Positions 37,301 to 49,300 of a stretch of DNA of 64,000 bases are shown piece after piece (position 1 is the first letter of the stretch; every line of letters begins with the position of its first letter). The position numbers and the translations under genes are program-made. The notes beneath the pieces were generated by a model. The model was not told the origin of the DNA, did no database searches, and saw nothing but the letters and a program-made list of their open reading frames with translations. The stretch is from positions 21,582,570-21,646,569 of the forward strand of contig JAQNBH010000012.1 of NCBI GenBank assembly GCA_028752905.1, read 5' to 3'. This stretch comes from Cladorhizidae sp. MBARI D1340-BT2. Lineage: Eukaryota; Porifera; Demospongiae; Poecilosclerida; Cladorhizidae.

Positions 37301-40300
37301 GCATAGTGTGCATCCCAGCATAGTGTGCATCCCAGCATAGTGTTGCATCCCAGCATAGTGTGCATCCCAGCATAGTGTTGCATCCCAGCATAGTGTGCAT
37401 CCCAGCATAGTGTGCATCCCAGCATAGTGTGCATCCCAGCATAGTGTGCATCCCAGCATAGTGTGCATCCCAGCATAGTGTGCTATAGTTCCAAGACCTG
37501 TTGCTGAATGGGAAACGTCTGCAACACCCGACTAGTTGGTGTGTTGCATAGAGATAAAAATGTCGGGTCACCCACACTGTCCCAGACCATATGTGACAGC
37601 TTTACAGTTGAATCAAGGTTACTAGCAACAAATACAGGACACTGCATGGCGAGCTTCCACACCTTACCAAATTTTTTGTTCCTCTTTGTTGTATGTCATA
37701 AATGCCACACCTTACCTGTTCCCGTATTTTTCTTTGTATGTCGTAAATTCACACTTTACCGAATATTTTGTTCCGTGTCTTTTTCTTTGTTGTACGTGAT
37801 TTCAAAAAAATCTGTCTGGTTGTGAAACAGACATGTAGATGTCTGTTTCACATGTACATGTCTGTTTTGCATGTACATGTCTGTTTTGCATGTATGTGTC
37901 GGTTTCGCATGTGTCTGTTTCACACGTACATGTCTGTTTCGCACGTACATGTCTGTTTCTCATATACATGTCTGTTTCGCATGTACATGTCTGTTTTGCA
38001 TGTACATGTATGCGATTGTGAGATATTGCTGAAAGAAGAGGTTTGGTAAGACTTCTTGGAAGTAGCTTGCTATGGAGAAGCACACCAGGAGTGAGGTTGC
38101 TTGATAATGACAGTCTGTGTTCACAGCAAGGAAACCTGTCCAGTCAGCGTGTTTCCTGCCTTGGGTCATGACTGACTGTGGCTCATGGCGAATGTCAGTG
38201 TTGGATGCCTTGTCACCAGTGTCTCACCATCCTGGCTTACATTCTCGTTCCCCCAGTCCTCATGTCTCACCATCCTGGCTTGCATTCTCGTTCCCCCAGT
38301 CCTCATGTCTCACCATCCTGGCCTGGCTTACATTCTCGTTCCCCCAGTCCTCATGTCTCACCATCCTGGCTTACATTCTCATTCCCCCAGTCCTCATGTC
38401 TCACCATCCTGGCTTACATTCTCGTTCCCCCAGTCCTCATGTCTCACCATCCTGGCTTACATTCTCATTCCCCCAGTCCTCATGTCTCACCATCCTGGCT
38501 TACATTCTCGTTCCCCCAGTCCTCATGTCTCACCATCCTGGCTTGCATTCTCGTTCCCCCAGTCCTCATGTCTCACCATCCTGGCCTGGCTTACATTCTC
38601 GTTCCCCCAGTCCTCATGTCTCACCATCCTGGCTTACATTCTCATTCCCCCAGTCCTCATGTCTCACCATCCTGGCTTACATTCTCGTTCCCCCAGTCCT
38701 CATGTCTCACCATCCTGGCTTACATTCTCATTCCCCCAGTCCTCATGTCTCACCATCCTGGCTTACATTCTCGTTCCCCCAGTCCTCATGTCTCACCATC
38801 CTGGCTTGCATTCTCGTTCCCCCAGTCCTCATGTCTCACCATCCTGGCTTACATTCTCATTCCCCCAGTCCTCATGTTTCACCATCCTGGCTTACATTCT
38901 CATTCCCCCAGTCCTCATGTCCCACCATTCTGGCTTACATTCTCGTTCCCCCAGTCCTCATGTCTCACCATCCTGGCCTGGCTTGCATTCTCGTTCCCCC
39001 AGTCCTCATGTCCCACCATCCTGGCTTACATTCTCGTTCCCCCAGTCCTCATGTCCCACCATCCTGGCTTACATTCTCGTTCCCCCAGTCCTCATGTCCC
39101 ACCATCCTGGCTTACATTCTTGTTCCCCCAGTCCTCATGTCTCACCATCCTGGCCTGGCCTACATTCTCGTTCCCCTAGTCCTCATGTCCCACCATTCTG
39201 GCTTACATTCTCGTTCCCCCAGTCCTCATGTCTCACCATCCTGGCCTGGCTTGCATTCTCGTTCCTCCAGTCCTCATGTCCCACCATCCTGGCTTACATT
39301 CTCGTTCCCCCAGTCCTCATGTCCCACCATCCTGGCTTGCATTCTCGTTCCCCCAGTCCTCATGTCTCACCATCCTGGCCTGGCTTACATTCTCGTTCCC
39401 CTAGTCCTCATCCTTGTGTTGGCAGTTGATAAGGACGCATATCCCCCCCCTCTTGTTTTTTGCCTTGGCTTTGTTCTGTGGCTTTGGCGATGTGTGTGGA
39501 GAGCACAGAACAGATAGTTGGCTACACCATTCGTACCTTCTTGTTGGTCAGGCCACCAGCAGGAGAAGGAGGTCTCTTACATGTCTGATGTCGGCCCAGA
39601 GATGATGGTGGATTGGCTGCATGACACGGAGCTGAGCATTTGCATCCGGCAGCGCTTTCTGTCTGCCGGAAATATCGGACTACTCGAGGGGAGACCAGGA
39701 AGAAGCTGACGAGAGCTTCAGACTTTGTTTTAGATATTCTGCACTCTTGACCTGTTGATGTGTTCGGTATATCCTCCATCATTAGCTAGTCTCTCCTGCG
39801 ATGTCCGTAGCAGATGCTTATCTCTCCTCCATGCACCAAACGCTATCATACTCTCCATCTGAGAGAGAAGCACTGGACAATTGGCAACAGACGAGCAAGA
39901 AATTGTGTTTTTTAGCCTGTCAAGCACTTCTTTCTACAACCGCTTAGCAAATGTCGTATGCAATTCCATAGCTAGTTGAGGAATTAAACAGCAACTTGCG
40001 ATGCAACTCCAGTGCCGATCCCCGGCAGCCTCCTAAGACACATAACTCCTGTACAAGTCGGTTCTCTTTCCTCGATCTTCAAATCTGCCAGCCACGGTTT
40101 CACTGAGATGACCCTTTCCAGTTGACACAAACCCCTTTTTGTTTAGCGTGGGCGACCTGACCTGTTCGTTCATATTCCTTTATGGGTGCGGTTAGGGTGG
40201 ACACATACAGGCAGTTACATAGCCTCGAGCATCGCAGAGACATACGGACATTTGGCAATGCAGAGTTCTCCTTCCGACTCCTCAAACACTTTCTCCGTGT

Positions 40301-43300
40301 TAATTACTTCAAATTATCTCAAAATGTCCGTAATAGAAATAGATGCTGCACTAGTACTCTCAACCCAGTCTCAGTTGACATAGCAGAATGCAGCGACTTC
40401 CTCGGCAGTCAGCAGTAGTTTGCTCACTCGATGTTTGGCTAGAGCACCTCGTGCTGAAACATCGAGTGAGTAAAGATAAAAGTTGATAGTTGTGAAATTC
40501 GCTAGACTGCACTAGTTGATTGGATACATGTCTGTGTGTATATACATAAATGTGTATAAATGTGTGATGTACATAAATATATATGTGTGTGTGTATATAT
40601 ATACAACAATGTGTGTGTGTGTATACATCAATGTGTGTGTGTGTATATAATAAATGTGTGTCTGTATATACATCAATGTGTGTATATACATAAATGTGTG
40701 TGTGTATAAACATAAATGTGTGTGTGTATATACATCAATGTGTGTGTGTATATACATCAATGTGTGTTGTACATAACTGTGAGTGTATCCTGTGTGTGTG
40801 TGTACAATATATGTCTGTGTATGTATGTGTGTGTAAGTACACGTATAACATTTCATTTCTTACACACAGGTTGCTGGGCCCCCTGGACCAGAGGTACGTC
40901 CCGGCCCTTTACCACTTAAGTTCACGTGCACCGATATTATACTGCTCTTTATTGTTATTTGTGTACGCAATTTTATCCACTAAATATTTCGTATTTCACG
41001 CCCTCAGGGAATACAAGGTGATCAGGGAGAAACTGGAGACAAAGGAGAGATGGGAAACACTGGAAGTCAAGTGAGTATAACCCTGTAATTAATGGTGGCA
41101 TGATGGCAATGTTCCTCATTGGTCCTAACTGATTATCCACCATCAGCTTTGACTGATGCCATTCACAATTATAATGAATAATGCATGAAGTAAGCCAGGT
41201 TCTTTTCTGCACATGCCCAGTTATTGAATCACGTTAGAAATGTCTATGTTGAGTTTGAGCAGCTGAATGAACCTGAATGAACCTAAGGAAAGGGGAGGGG
41301 TCTAGGTTGACAGGTGAAACTGCTGTCATGGACTGTCTCTTCCAAGCCTTCACTGCTGTCATGGACTGTCTCTTCCAAGCCTTCACTGCTGTCATGGACG
41401 GTCTCTTCCTAGCCTGCTGTCATGGTGTCTCTTCCAAGCCTTCACTGCTGCCATGGACTGTCTCTTCCAAGCCTTCACTGCTGTCATGGACTGTCTCTTC
41501 CAAGCCTTCACTGCTGTCATGGACTGTCTCTTCCAAGCCTTCACAGCTGTCATCTCCTTTCTCATCTCTCCTTTCTCATCTCTCCTTTCTCATCTCTCCT
41601 TTCTCATCTCTCCTTTCTCATCTCTCTCTCTCTCTCTCCTCTCTCTCTCCTCTCTCTCCCCTCTCTCCCCTCTCTCTCCCCTCTCTCTCCCCTCTCTCTC
41701 CCCCTCTCTCCCCTCTCTCTCCCCTCTCTCTCCCCTCTCTCTCCCCTCTCTCTCCCCTCTCTCTCCCCTCTCTCTCCCCTCTCTCTCCCCTCTCTCTCCC
41801 CTCTCTCTCCCCTCTCTCTCCCCTCTCTCTCCCCTCTCTCTCCCCTCTCTCTCCCCTCTCTCCCCCCTCTCTCCCCCTCTCTCCCCCTCTCTCCCCCATC
41901 TCTCCCCCCCTCTCTCCCCCCTCTCTCCCCCCTCTCTCCCCCTCTCTCCCCCCTCTCTCCCCCCTCTCTCCCCCCCTCTCTCCCCTCTCTCTCCCGCCCT
42001 CTCTCCCCTCTCTCTCCCCTCTCTCTCCCCTCTCTCCCCCCTCTCTCCCCCCTCTCTCTCCCCCTCTCTCTCCTCCTCTCTCTCCTCTCTCTCCTCCTCT
42101 CTCTCCCCCTCTCTCTCCCCTCTCTCTCCCCTCTCTCCCCCTCTCTCTCCCCTCTCTCTCCCCTCTCTCTCTTCTCTCTCTCTCCTCTCTCTCTCCTCTC
42201 TCTCTCCTCTCTCTCTCCTCTCTCTCTCCTCTCTCTCTCCTCTCTCCCCCCTCTCTCTCTTCTCTCTATCTCTCCTCTCTCTCTCCTCTCTCTCTCCTCT
42301 CTCTCTCCTCTCTCCCCCCTCTCTCTCTTCTCTCTATCTCTCCTCTCTCTCTCCTCTCTCTCCCCTCTCTCTCTTCTCTCTATCTCTCCTTTCTCATCTC
42401 TCCTCCTATCTCTCCTATCTCTCATCTCTCTCTCATCTCTCTCCTCTTCCTCTCTATATATACATACTCATATGATACACAATATATCTTTTTAACTTGC
42501 TAATAATAGTTCTGTAAACTAGATTTTTTAAAAATCTTTTGAAATGAAATTCTCTCCGACTTGTCTTTAATTATCTATAGGGAGACATGGGCATACAAGG
42601 CCCTCCAGGTATTAAAGGAGAGCTGGGAAGCCAGGTGCGTGTAATTGGAGTATTGAAATATAATATCGGAGTGTGTAATATTAAAATATCAGCGTTAGAT
42701 CATGTGCATGTGATTAGAGTATAGAAGTATAATAATAGGGCCAGTTAGATCATGTGCATGTAATTAGAGTATAGAAGTATAATAATAGGGTCGGTTAGAT
42801 CAAGTTCGTGTAATTAGAGTATAGAAGTATAATAATAGGGTCGGTTAGATCATGTGCATGTAATTAGAGTATAGAAGAATAGGGCCAGTTAGATCATGTG
42901 CATGTAATTAGAGTATAGAAGTATAATAATAGGGTCGGTTAGATCAAGTTCGTGTAATTAGAGTATGTAATATTAAAATATTGGTGTTGTAGATGAGTAT
43001 ACCTGTCTATTTTCCATTCTTCCCATAATTGTAGGGAGGTGTTGGTCCTGCTGGCGTTAGCGGAGAAAGGGGCATATCAGGAGACAGCGGGTCAACGGTA
43101 ATATTGCAATGAGGGTGTATTCGGAACAAGAGTAGATTTATAAATTTATTATTAGACTTTCAAAGTAATAATATGCGGTTTTATTATTATGGACAAACTA
43201 AATGATGTAATCTTGAACCATTAACTCGAGACAATTAGGAGGAGCATTACAGAACTGACTGAAGTACCAACTCCTATAAATATTCTTTCCATATTACTAT

Positions 43301-46300
43301 ACTATTACTACTGCTACTACTACTACTACATACTACTACATACTACTATACTATAACTATACTATACTACTACTATACTACTACTATACTACTACTATAC
43401 TACTACTATACTACTACTATACTACTACTAATATAGTATACTATACCACTACTACTATATTACTACTACTACACTACTAATACTGTTGTTACTGTATTAC
43501 TACTGCTACAACTACTACTACTATATTACTGCTACTGCTATACTACTACAAATTAATAATGCTACTATACCACTACTACTACTACTACTACTACACCTCT
43601 ACTAATACTACTATACTACTGTTAATACTACTATACTACTGTTAATACTACTGCTATTAGTATTACTACTATTACTGTGCTGTACAATGTGTTGATGCCA
43701 TCACTTTGACTTTGTGTGCTTGCTATGCTTCCATAGGGATTGACTGGCCCCCAGGGGATGCAGGGAGAACAAGGACTCCAGGGACTAATCGTGAGTCACA
43801 AAATGACCATCCCATTATTAGTTAGCATGTACCTAATTCGGGCACACTTTAGTGGGTGTGGGCTAGTGATGTTCAGCTATCGCATTGCATCGCCATATTA
43901 TACCTGGTTCACAGAATAATAATATAACAATATGGGTTCATAGAATAATAATATAACAATATGGGTCACAGAATAATAATATAACAATATGGGTTCACAG
44001 AATAACAATATGGGTTCACAGAATAATAATATATAACAATATGTGTTCACAGAATAATAATATATAACAATATGGGTTCACAGAATAATAATATAACAAT
44101 ATGGGTTCACAGAATAATAATATAACAATATGGGTTCACAGAATAATAATATAACAATATGGGTTCACAGAATAATAATATAACAATATGGGTTCACAGA
44201 ATAATAATATAACAATATAATAATAATATAATAATATGGGTTCACAGAAGAATAATATAACAATATGGGTTCACAGAATAATAATATAACAATATGGGTT
44301 CACAGAATAATAATATAACAATATTGGTTCACAGAATAATAATATAACAATGTGGGTTCACAGAATAATAATATAACAATATGGGTTCACAGAATAATAA
44401 TGTATAACCAGGGGTGTATTTAGGGGGGGGGGCGGGGGGGGGCATTCGCCCCCCCTTGTATCATTCTCGCCCCCCCCTTGAAATTAGACACCACCCTTAT
44501 ACATTACATGCACCATCATTGTATCATTCTCGCCCCCCCTTATTTTTCCATATCTCAAGTTCGCCCCCCCTTGGCAACATTTCTGTATACAACCCTGAAT
44601 TAACAATATGGGTTCACAGAATAATAATATATAAAAATATGGGTTCACAGAATAATAATATAACAATATGGGTTCACAGAATAATAATATATAACAATAT
44701 GGGTTCACAGAATAATAATATAACAATATGGGTTCACAGAATAACAATATGGGTTCACAGAATAATAATATTATAACAATATGGGTTCACAGAATAATAA
44801 TATAACAATATGGGTTCACAAAATAATAATATAACAATATGGGTTCACAGAATAATAATATATAACAATATGGGTTCACAGAATAATAATATAACAATAT
44901 GGGTTCACAGAATAATATACATGTATAACAATATGGGTTCACAGAATAATAATATAACAATATGGGTTCACAGAATAATAATATAACAATATGGGTTCAC
45001 AGAATAATATACATGTATAACAATATGGGTTCACAGAATAATAATATAACAATATGGGTTCACAGAATAATAATATATAACAATATGGGTTCACAGAATA
45101 ATAATATAACAATATGGGTTCACAGAATAATAATATATAACAATATGGGTTCACAGAATAATATATAACAATATGGGTTCACAGAATAATAATATATAAC
45201 AATATGGAAGCTATCTTGAACTTCAACCTCCACTCCGCCGCCAAAGGACAGCAGCGACTCCCAGTCCAGCTGCAGTACTCATAATGTGGTTGGGGACGAG
45301 AAGTTGTTGCTATACAGTACATGTGCATAGTTACATCACTAACATACACAGCTGCACCAGCTAGCAGGCTAATGTGCAACCAGCTAGCAGGCTAATATAC
45401 AGCTGCACCAGCTAGCAGGCTAATATACAGCTGCACCAGCTGGCAGGCTAATATACAGCTGCACCAGCTAGCAGGCTAATATACAGCTGCACCAGCTAGC
45501 AGGCTAATATGCACCAGCTAGCAGGCTAATATACAGCTGCACCAGCTAGCAGGCTAATATACAGCTGCACCAGCTAGCAGGCTAATATACAGCTGCACCA
45601 GCTAGCAGGCTAATATACAGCTGCACCAGCTAGCAGGCTAATATACAGCTGCACCAGCTAGCAGGCTAATATACAGCTGCACCAGCTAGCAGGCTAATAT
45701 ACAGCTGCACCAGCTAGCAGGCTAATATACAGCTGCACCAGCTAGCAGGCTAATATACAGCTGCACCAGCTAGCAAGCTAATATACAGCTGCACCAGCTA
45801 GCAGGCTAATATACAGCTGCACCAGCTAGCAGGCTAATATACAGCTGCACCAGCTAGCAGGCTAATATACAGCTGCACCAGCTAGCAGGCTAATATACAG
45901 CTGCACCAACTAGTAGGCTAATATACAGCTGCACCAGCTAGCAGGCTAATATACAGCTGCACCAGCTAGCAGGCTAATATACAGCTAGCAGGCTAATATA
46001 CAGCTGCACCAGCTAATATACAGCTGCACCAGCTAGCAGCTAATATACAGCTGCACCAGCTAGCAGCTAATATACAGCTGCACCAGCTAGCAGGCTAATA
46101 TACAGCTGCACCAGCTAGCAGGCTAATATACAGCTGCACCAGCTAGCAGGCTAATATAGAGCTGCACCAGCTAGCAGGCTAATATACAGCTGCACCAGAT
46201 AGCAAGCTTAGTAAACCAGTTACACTGCTAATGTACAACTGCACCAGCTAGCAAGCTTAGTAAACCAGTTACACTGCTAATATACAGCTGTGCCAGCTAG

Positions 46301-49300
46301 CAAGCTTAGTAAACCAGTTACCTGTACACTGCTAAACTACCTAACTATAAGCTAGTAACACAACTTGACAAATTTCTAGCTACCAAGTACTATGAGTTGC
46401 AAAGCCACTAGCTGCCTGTATAAGCTAGAAAGCTACCAGCTGGATATGTAACACTTCTAACTTACTTGCCATTCCCAGGAACTGTCCTTCATCCTGTATG
46501 TTTTAATAGTTCCTGCCACAAGCAGGAAGAGGTCTTCATGGCTGATGAGCTTGTTCTCATTCACAAACGCCACAGAATGTTACTGAAATCTAAACAGCTG
46601 GTGCTGCGGTTCATCGCACGCTAAACGCTAGCACTTTGATTGGTCAGATTCTTGATGCTGGAATAGGACCAGACCATCATATTGTTGTTGATTCACAATA
46701 TGAAAATGCGATACGATAGGACAATATGATACGATGGCCTGGAGTCGTATTAATAGGACATGATACGATGACCTGGAGTCGTATTAATAGGACATGATAC
46801 GATGGCCTGGATTCGTATTAATAGGACATGATACGATGGCCTGGAGTTGTATTAATAGGACATGATACGATGGCCTGGAGTCGTATTGATAGGACATGAT
46901 ATGATGGCCTGGAGTCGTATTAATAGGACATGATACGATGGCCTGGATTTGTATTAATAGGACATGATACGATGGCCTGGAGTCGTATTAATAGGACATG
47001 ATATGATGGCCTGGAGTCGTATTAATAGGACATGATATGATGGCCTGGAGTCGTATTGATAGGACATGATACGATGGCCTGGAGTCGTATTGATAGGACA
47101 TGATACGATGGCCTGGAGTCGTATTAATAGGACATGATACGATGGCCTGGAGACGTATTAATAGGACATGATACGATGGCCTGGAGTCGTATTGATAGGA
47201 CATGATACGATGGCCTGGAGTCGTATTGATAGGACAATATGATACGATGGCCTGGAGTCGTATTAGTAGGACATGATACGATGGCCTGGGGTTGTATTGA
47301 TAGGACAATATGATACGATGGCCTGGGGTCGTATTAATAGGACATGATACGATGGCCTGGAGTCATTAATAAGACATGATACGATGGCCTGGGGTCATAT
47401 TGATCGGACATGATACGATGGCCTGGGGCCGTGATGATGTAATACGATGGCCTAACCAGACCCAAGACGTGCTGTGCAGACTCCATAAGATTGCCGCTCA
47501 TTTCACCTAATCTTTCCAGTTTCAATGGTGCAAGTTCTTGGTGTCCGGTTGTTCTGTGAAGAATCATCTTGTTTTCATTGGAACATGAATCATTACGTAA
47601 TCTCCAGACAAATGTTTCAGGACTATCATAGCTCCTTTATTGGTGGCGATTACACCAGGTCACATGACAGCAAGCATCGGAGGAAAACAGGGAGGATCTC
47701 ATGCCCATGTCTCGGCTCAAGGAGGTGGGGGCGGGCAGTGCCAGGCCATAGCTACTGTCAGAATAGATTATAACGAAACATTTCTCTACTGATCCAAAGC
47801 CGCAGTGAAGATAAGCTTATTCATACCTTGCCGCAGTGAAGATAAGCTTATTCATACCTGCCCCAGTGAAGATAAGCTTATTCATACTTTACCCCAGTGA
47901 GGATAAGCTTATTCATACTTTGCCCCAGTGAAGATAAGCTTATTCATACTTTGCCCCAGTGAAGATAAGCTTATTCATACTTTGCCCCAGCGAAGAACAT
48001 TAAAAAAATGGCAATGCTTAAATTGATGTAATTTTTGGCTTATGATTTTCAAAGATGTTCAGAGCTTCTTGCGTACAAATAAATGCACCACACCCCCACA
48101 CAGCACCACACCCCCACAGGTGGGAAATTTGCTGGTCTTAATGTTTGACGATTCGGACATTGACAGATATAAAAACCTGGCTGCAGTGACGGGGAAATAG
48201 GTGTGGCTATATCTACTCGTGGCAAGGTCACGTAGGACTATAACAGCTTTAGATTTGCTACTTGCATGAGAGGCCACCATCATACAGTAGAGGCAAAAAA
48301 ACACTTTACCTACCGTTTACGTTGGACGTTTGTGGTACGTTTGAGTCGCAGCGTTGCTGTACTGTTCACCAAACATTCGCTAAACATTCGCCAAAAAATG
48401 TTAGGCAGGGATCGTTAAGCGTTGTAAAATCGAATTTCACTAGCGCATGCCAGATCGACGAAGGCGGGAGAAAGGCTAACTGTCGTTGCTCTAGCAGTTA
48501 TTCTTTTTCAGAATCAAGATGCCATATTCTATTATAAGAAACGGAATTCTATTCTTTAGGATCTAGAGGATTCAAGGCTGCAGCTATCGTCTGTATTTTG
48601 AAGGAGGGCGTGACACCAACAAGGCAAAGCGTCCAGTTTTGTCAAGCACTGTGAGACTGGTATCGCCTTACAGCCATGGAGCGGGAGATCTTCGTTTTTT
48701 ATTGCTGGACCAAAAGGCCTGGTTGAAAAGATGCTGGAAGATGATGAGAAGACAGCATACCAACTGCAGTCCTCCTTCACAGCGATGGGAACCCAGTCTT
48801 ACTTTGCAGGACATCATTTGTGTTGATATTTTGAGGCAGTGGTAATGCCAACTGATAAGAGAAGCCAACAAGGTTTGTGTTGAACTAGTTTTGGGATGGA
48901 GCTACGTGAAAGTTAATATCTAGTGTAGAAGCTTTCTGAGTCACACTGAAGCTATGTTGGTTGCTAGTGGCTAATGATAATCTAGGCCTGGGTCTTGATG
49001 GCATTTTGGCTATAGCCAATGTGCCGATTCATTGGATTTAAAAAATATATATTTTAGGGATTTTGTAGATATCATGCCTTAAGACTAGGACAAGATATTG
49101 ATATAGAACACTGGTGAATTGGTATAGTGACTCGTGTAATAACATGATCAATAGCGGTATCATTTACCCTGTCCTAGATCAAGAGATTGGAGTGAGCCAG
49201 GCAGAACCTTGAAGAGGCAGCCAATGGAGACGAGTGCACAGTTCAATTTGGGCTTTTTTTGTATAAGGCAGGCACGAAAGAACAAGCCAAGATATGATTC

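Noticed and set aside
36108..37577. Minus-strand open frames of 489, 449 and 365 codons
   Set aside because: Three overlapping frames open at once over a 17/18-bp repeat show that the openness is compositional.
38117..39517. + frames of 466, 414 and 333 codons
   Set aside because: All three frames open across the 43-bp array; compositional.
41277..42503. Ser/Leu/Pro-rich and Arg/Glu-rich frames over 340 codons
   Set aside because: Pure C/T tract; no stop codon is possible on long stretches.
47689..47770. Gly-rich stretch after AACAG as a collagen exon
   Set aside because: Reads [17 protein letters not shown], not Gly-X-Y, and has no convincing donor.
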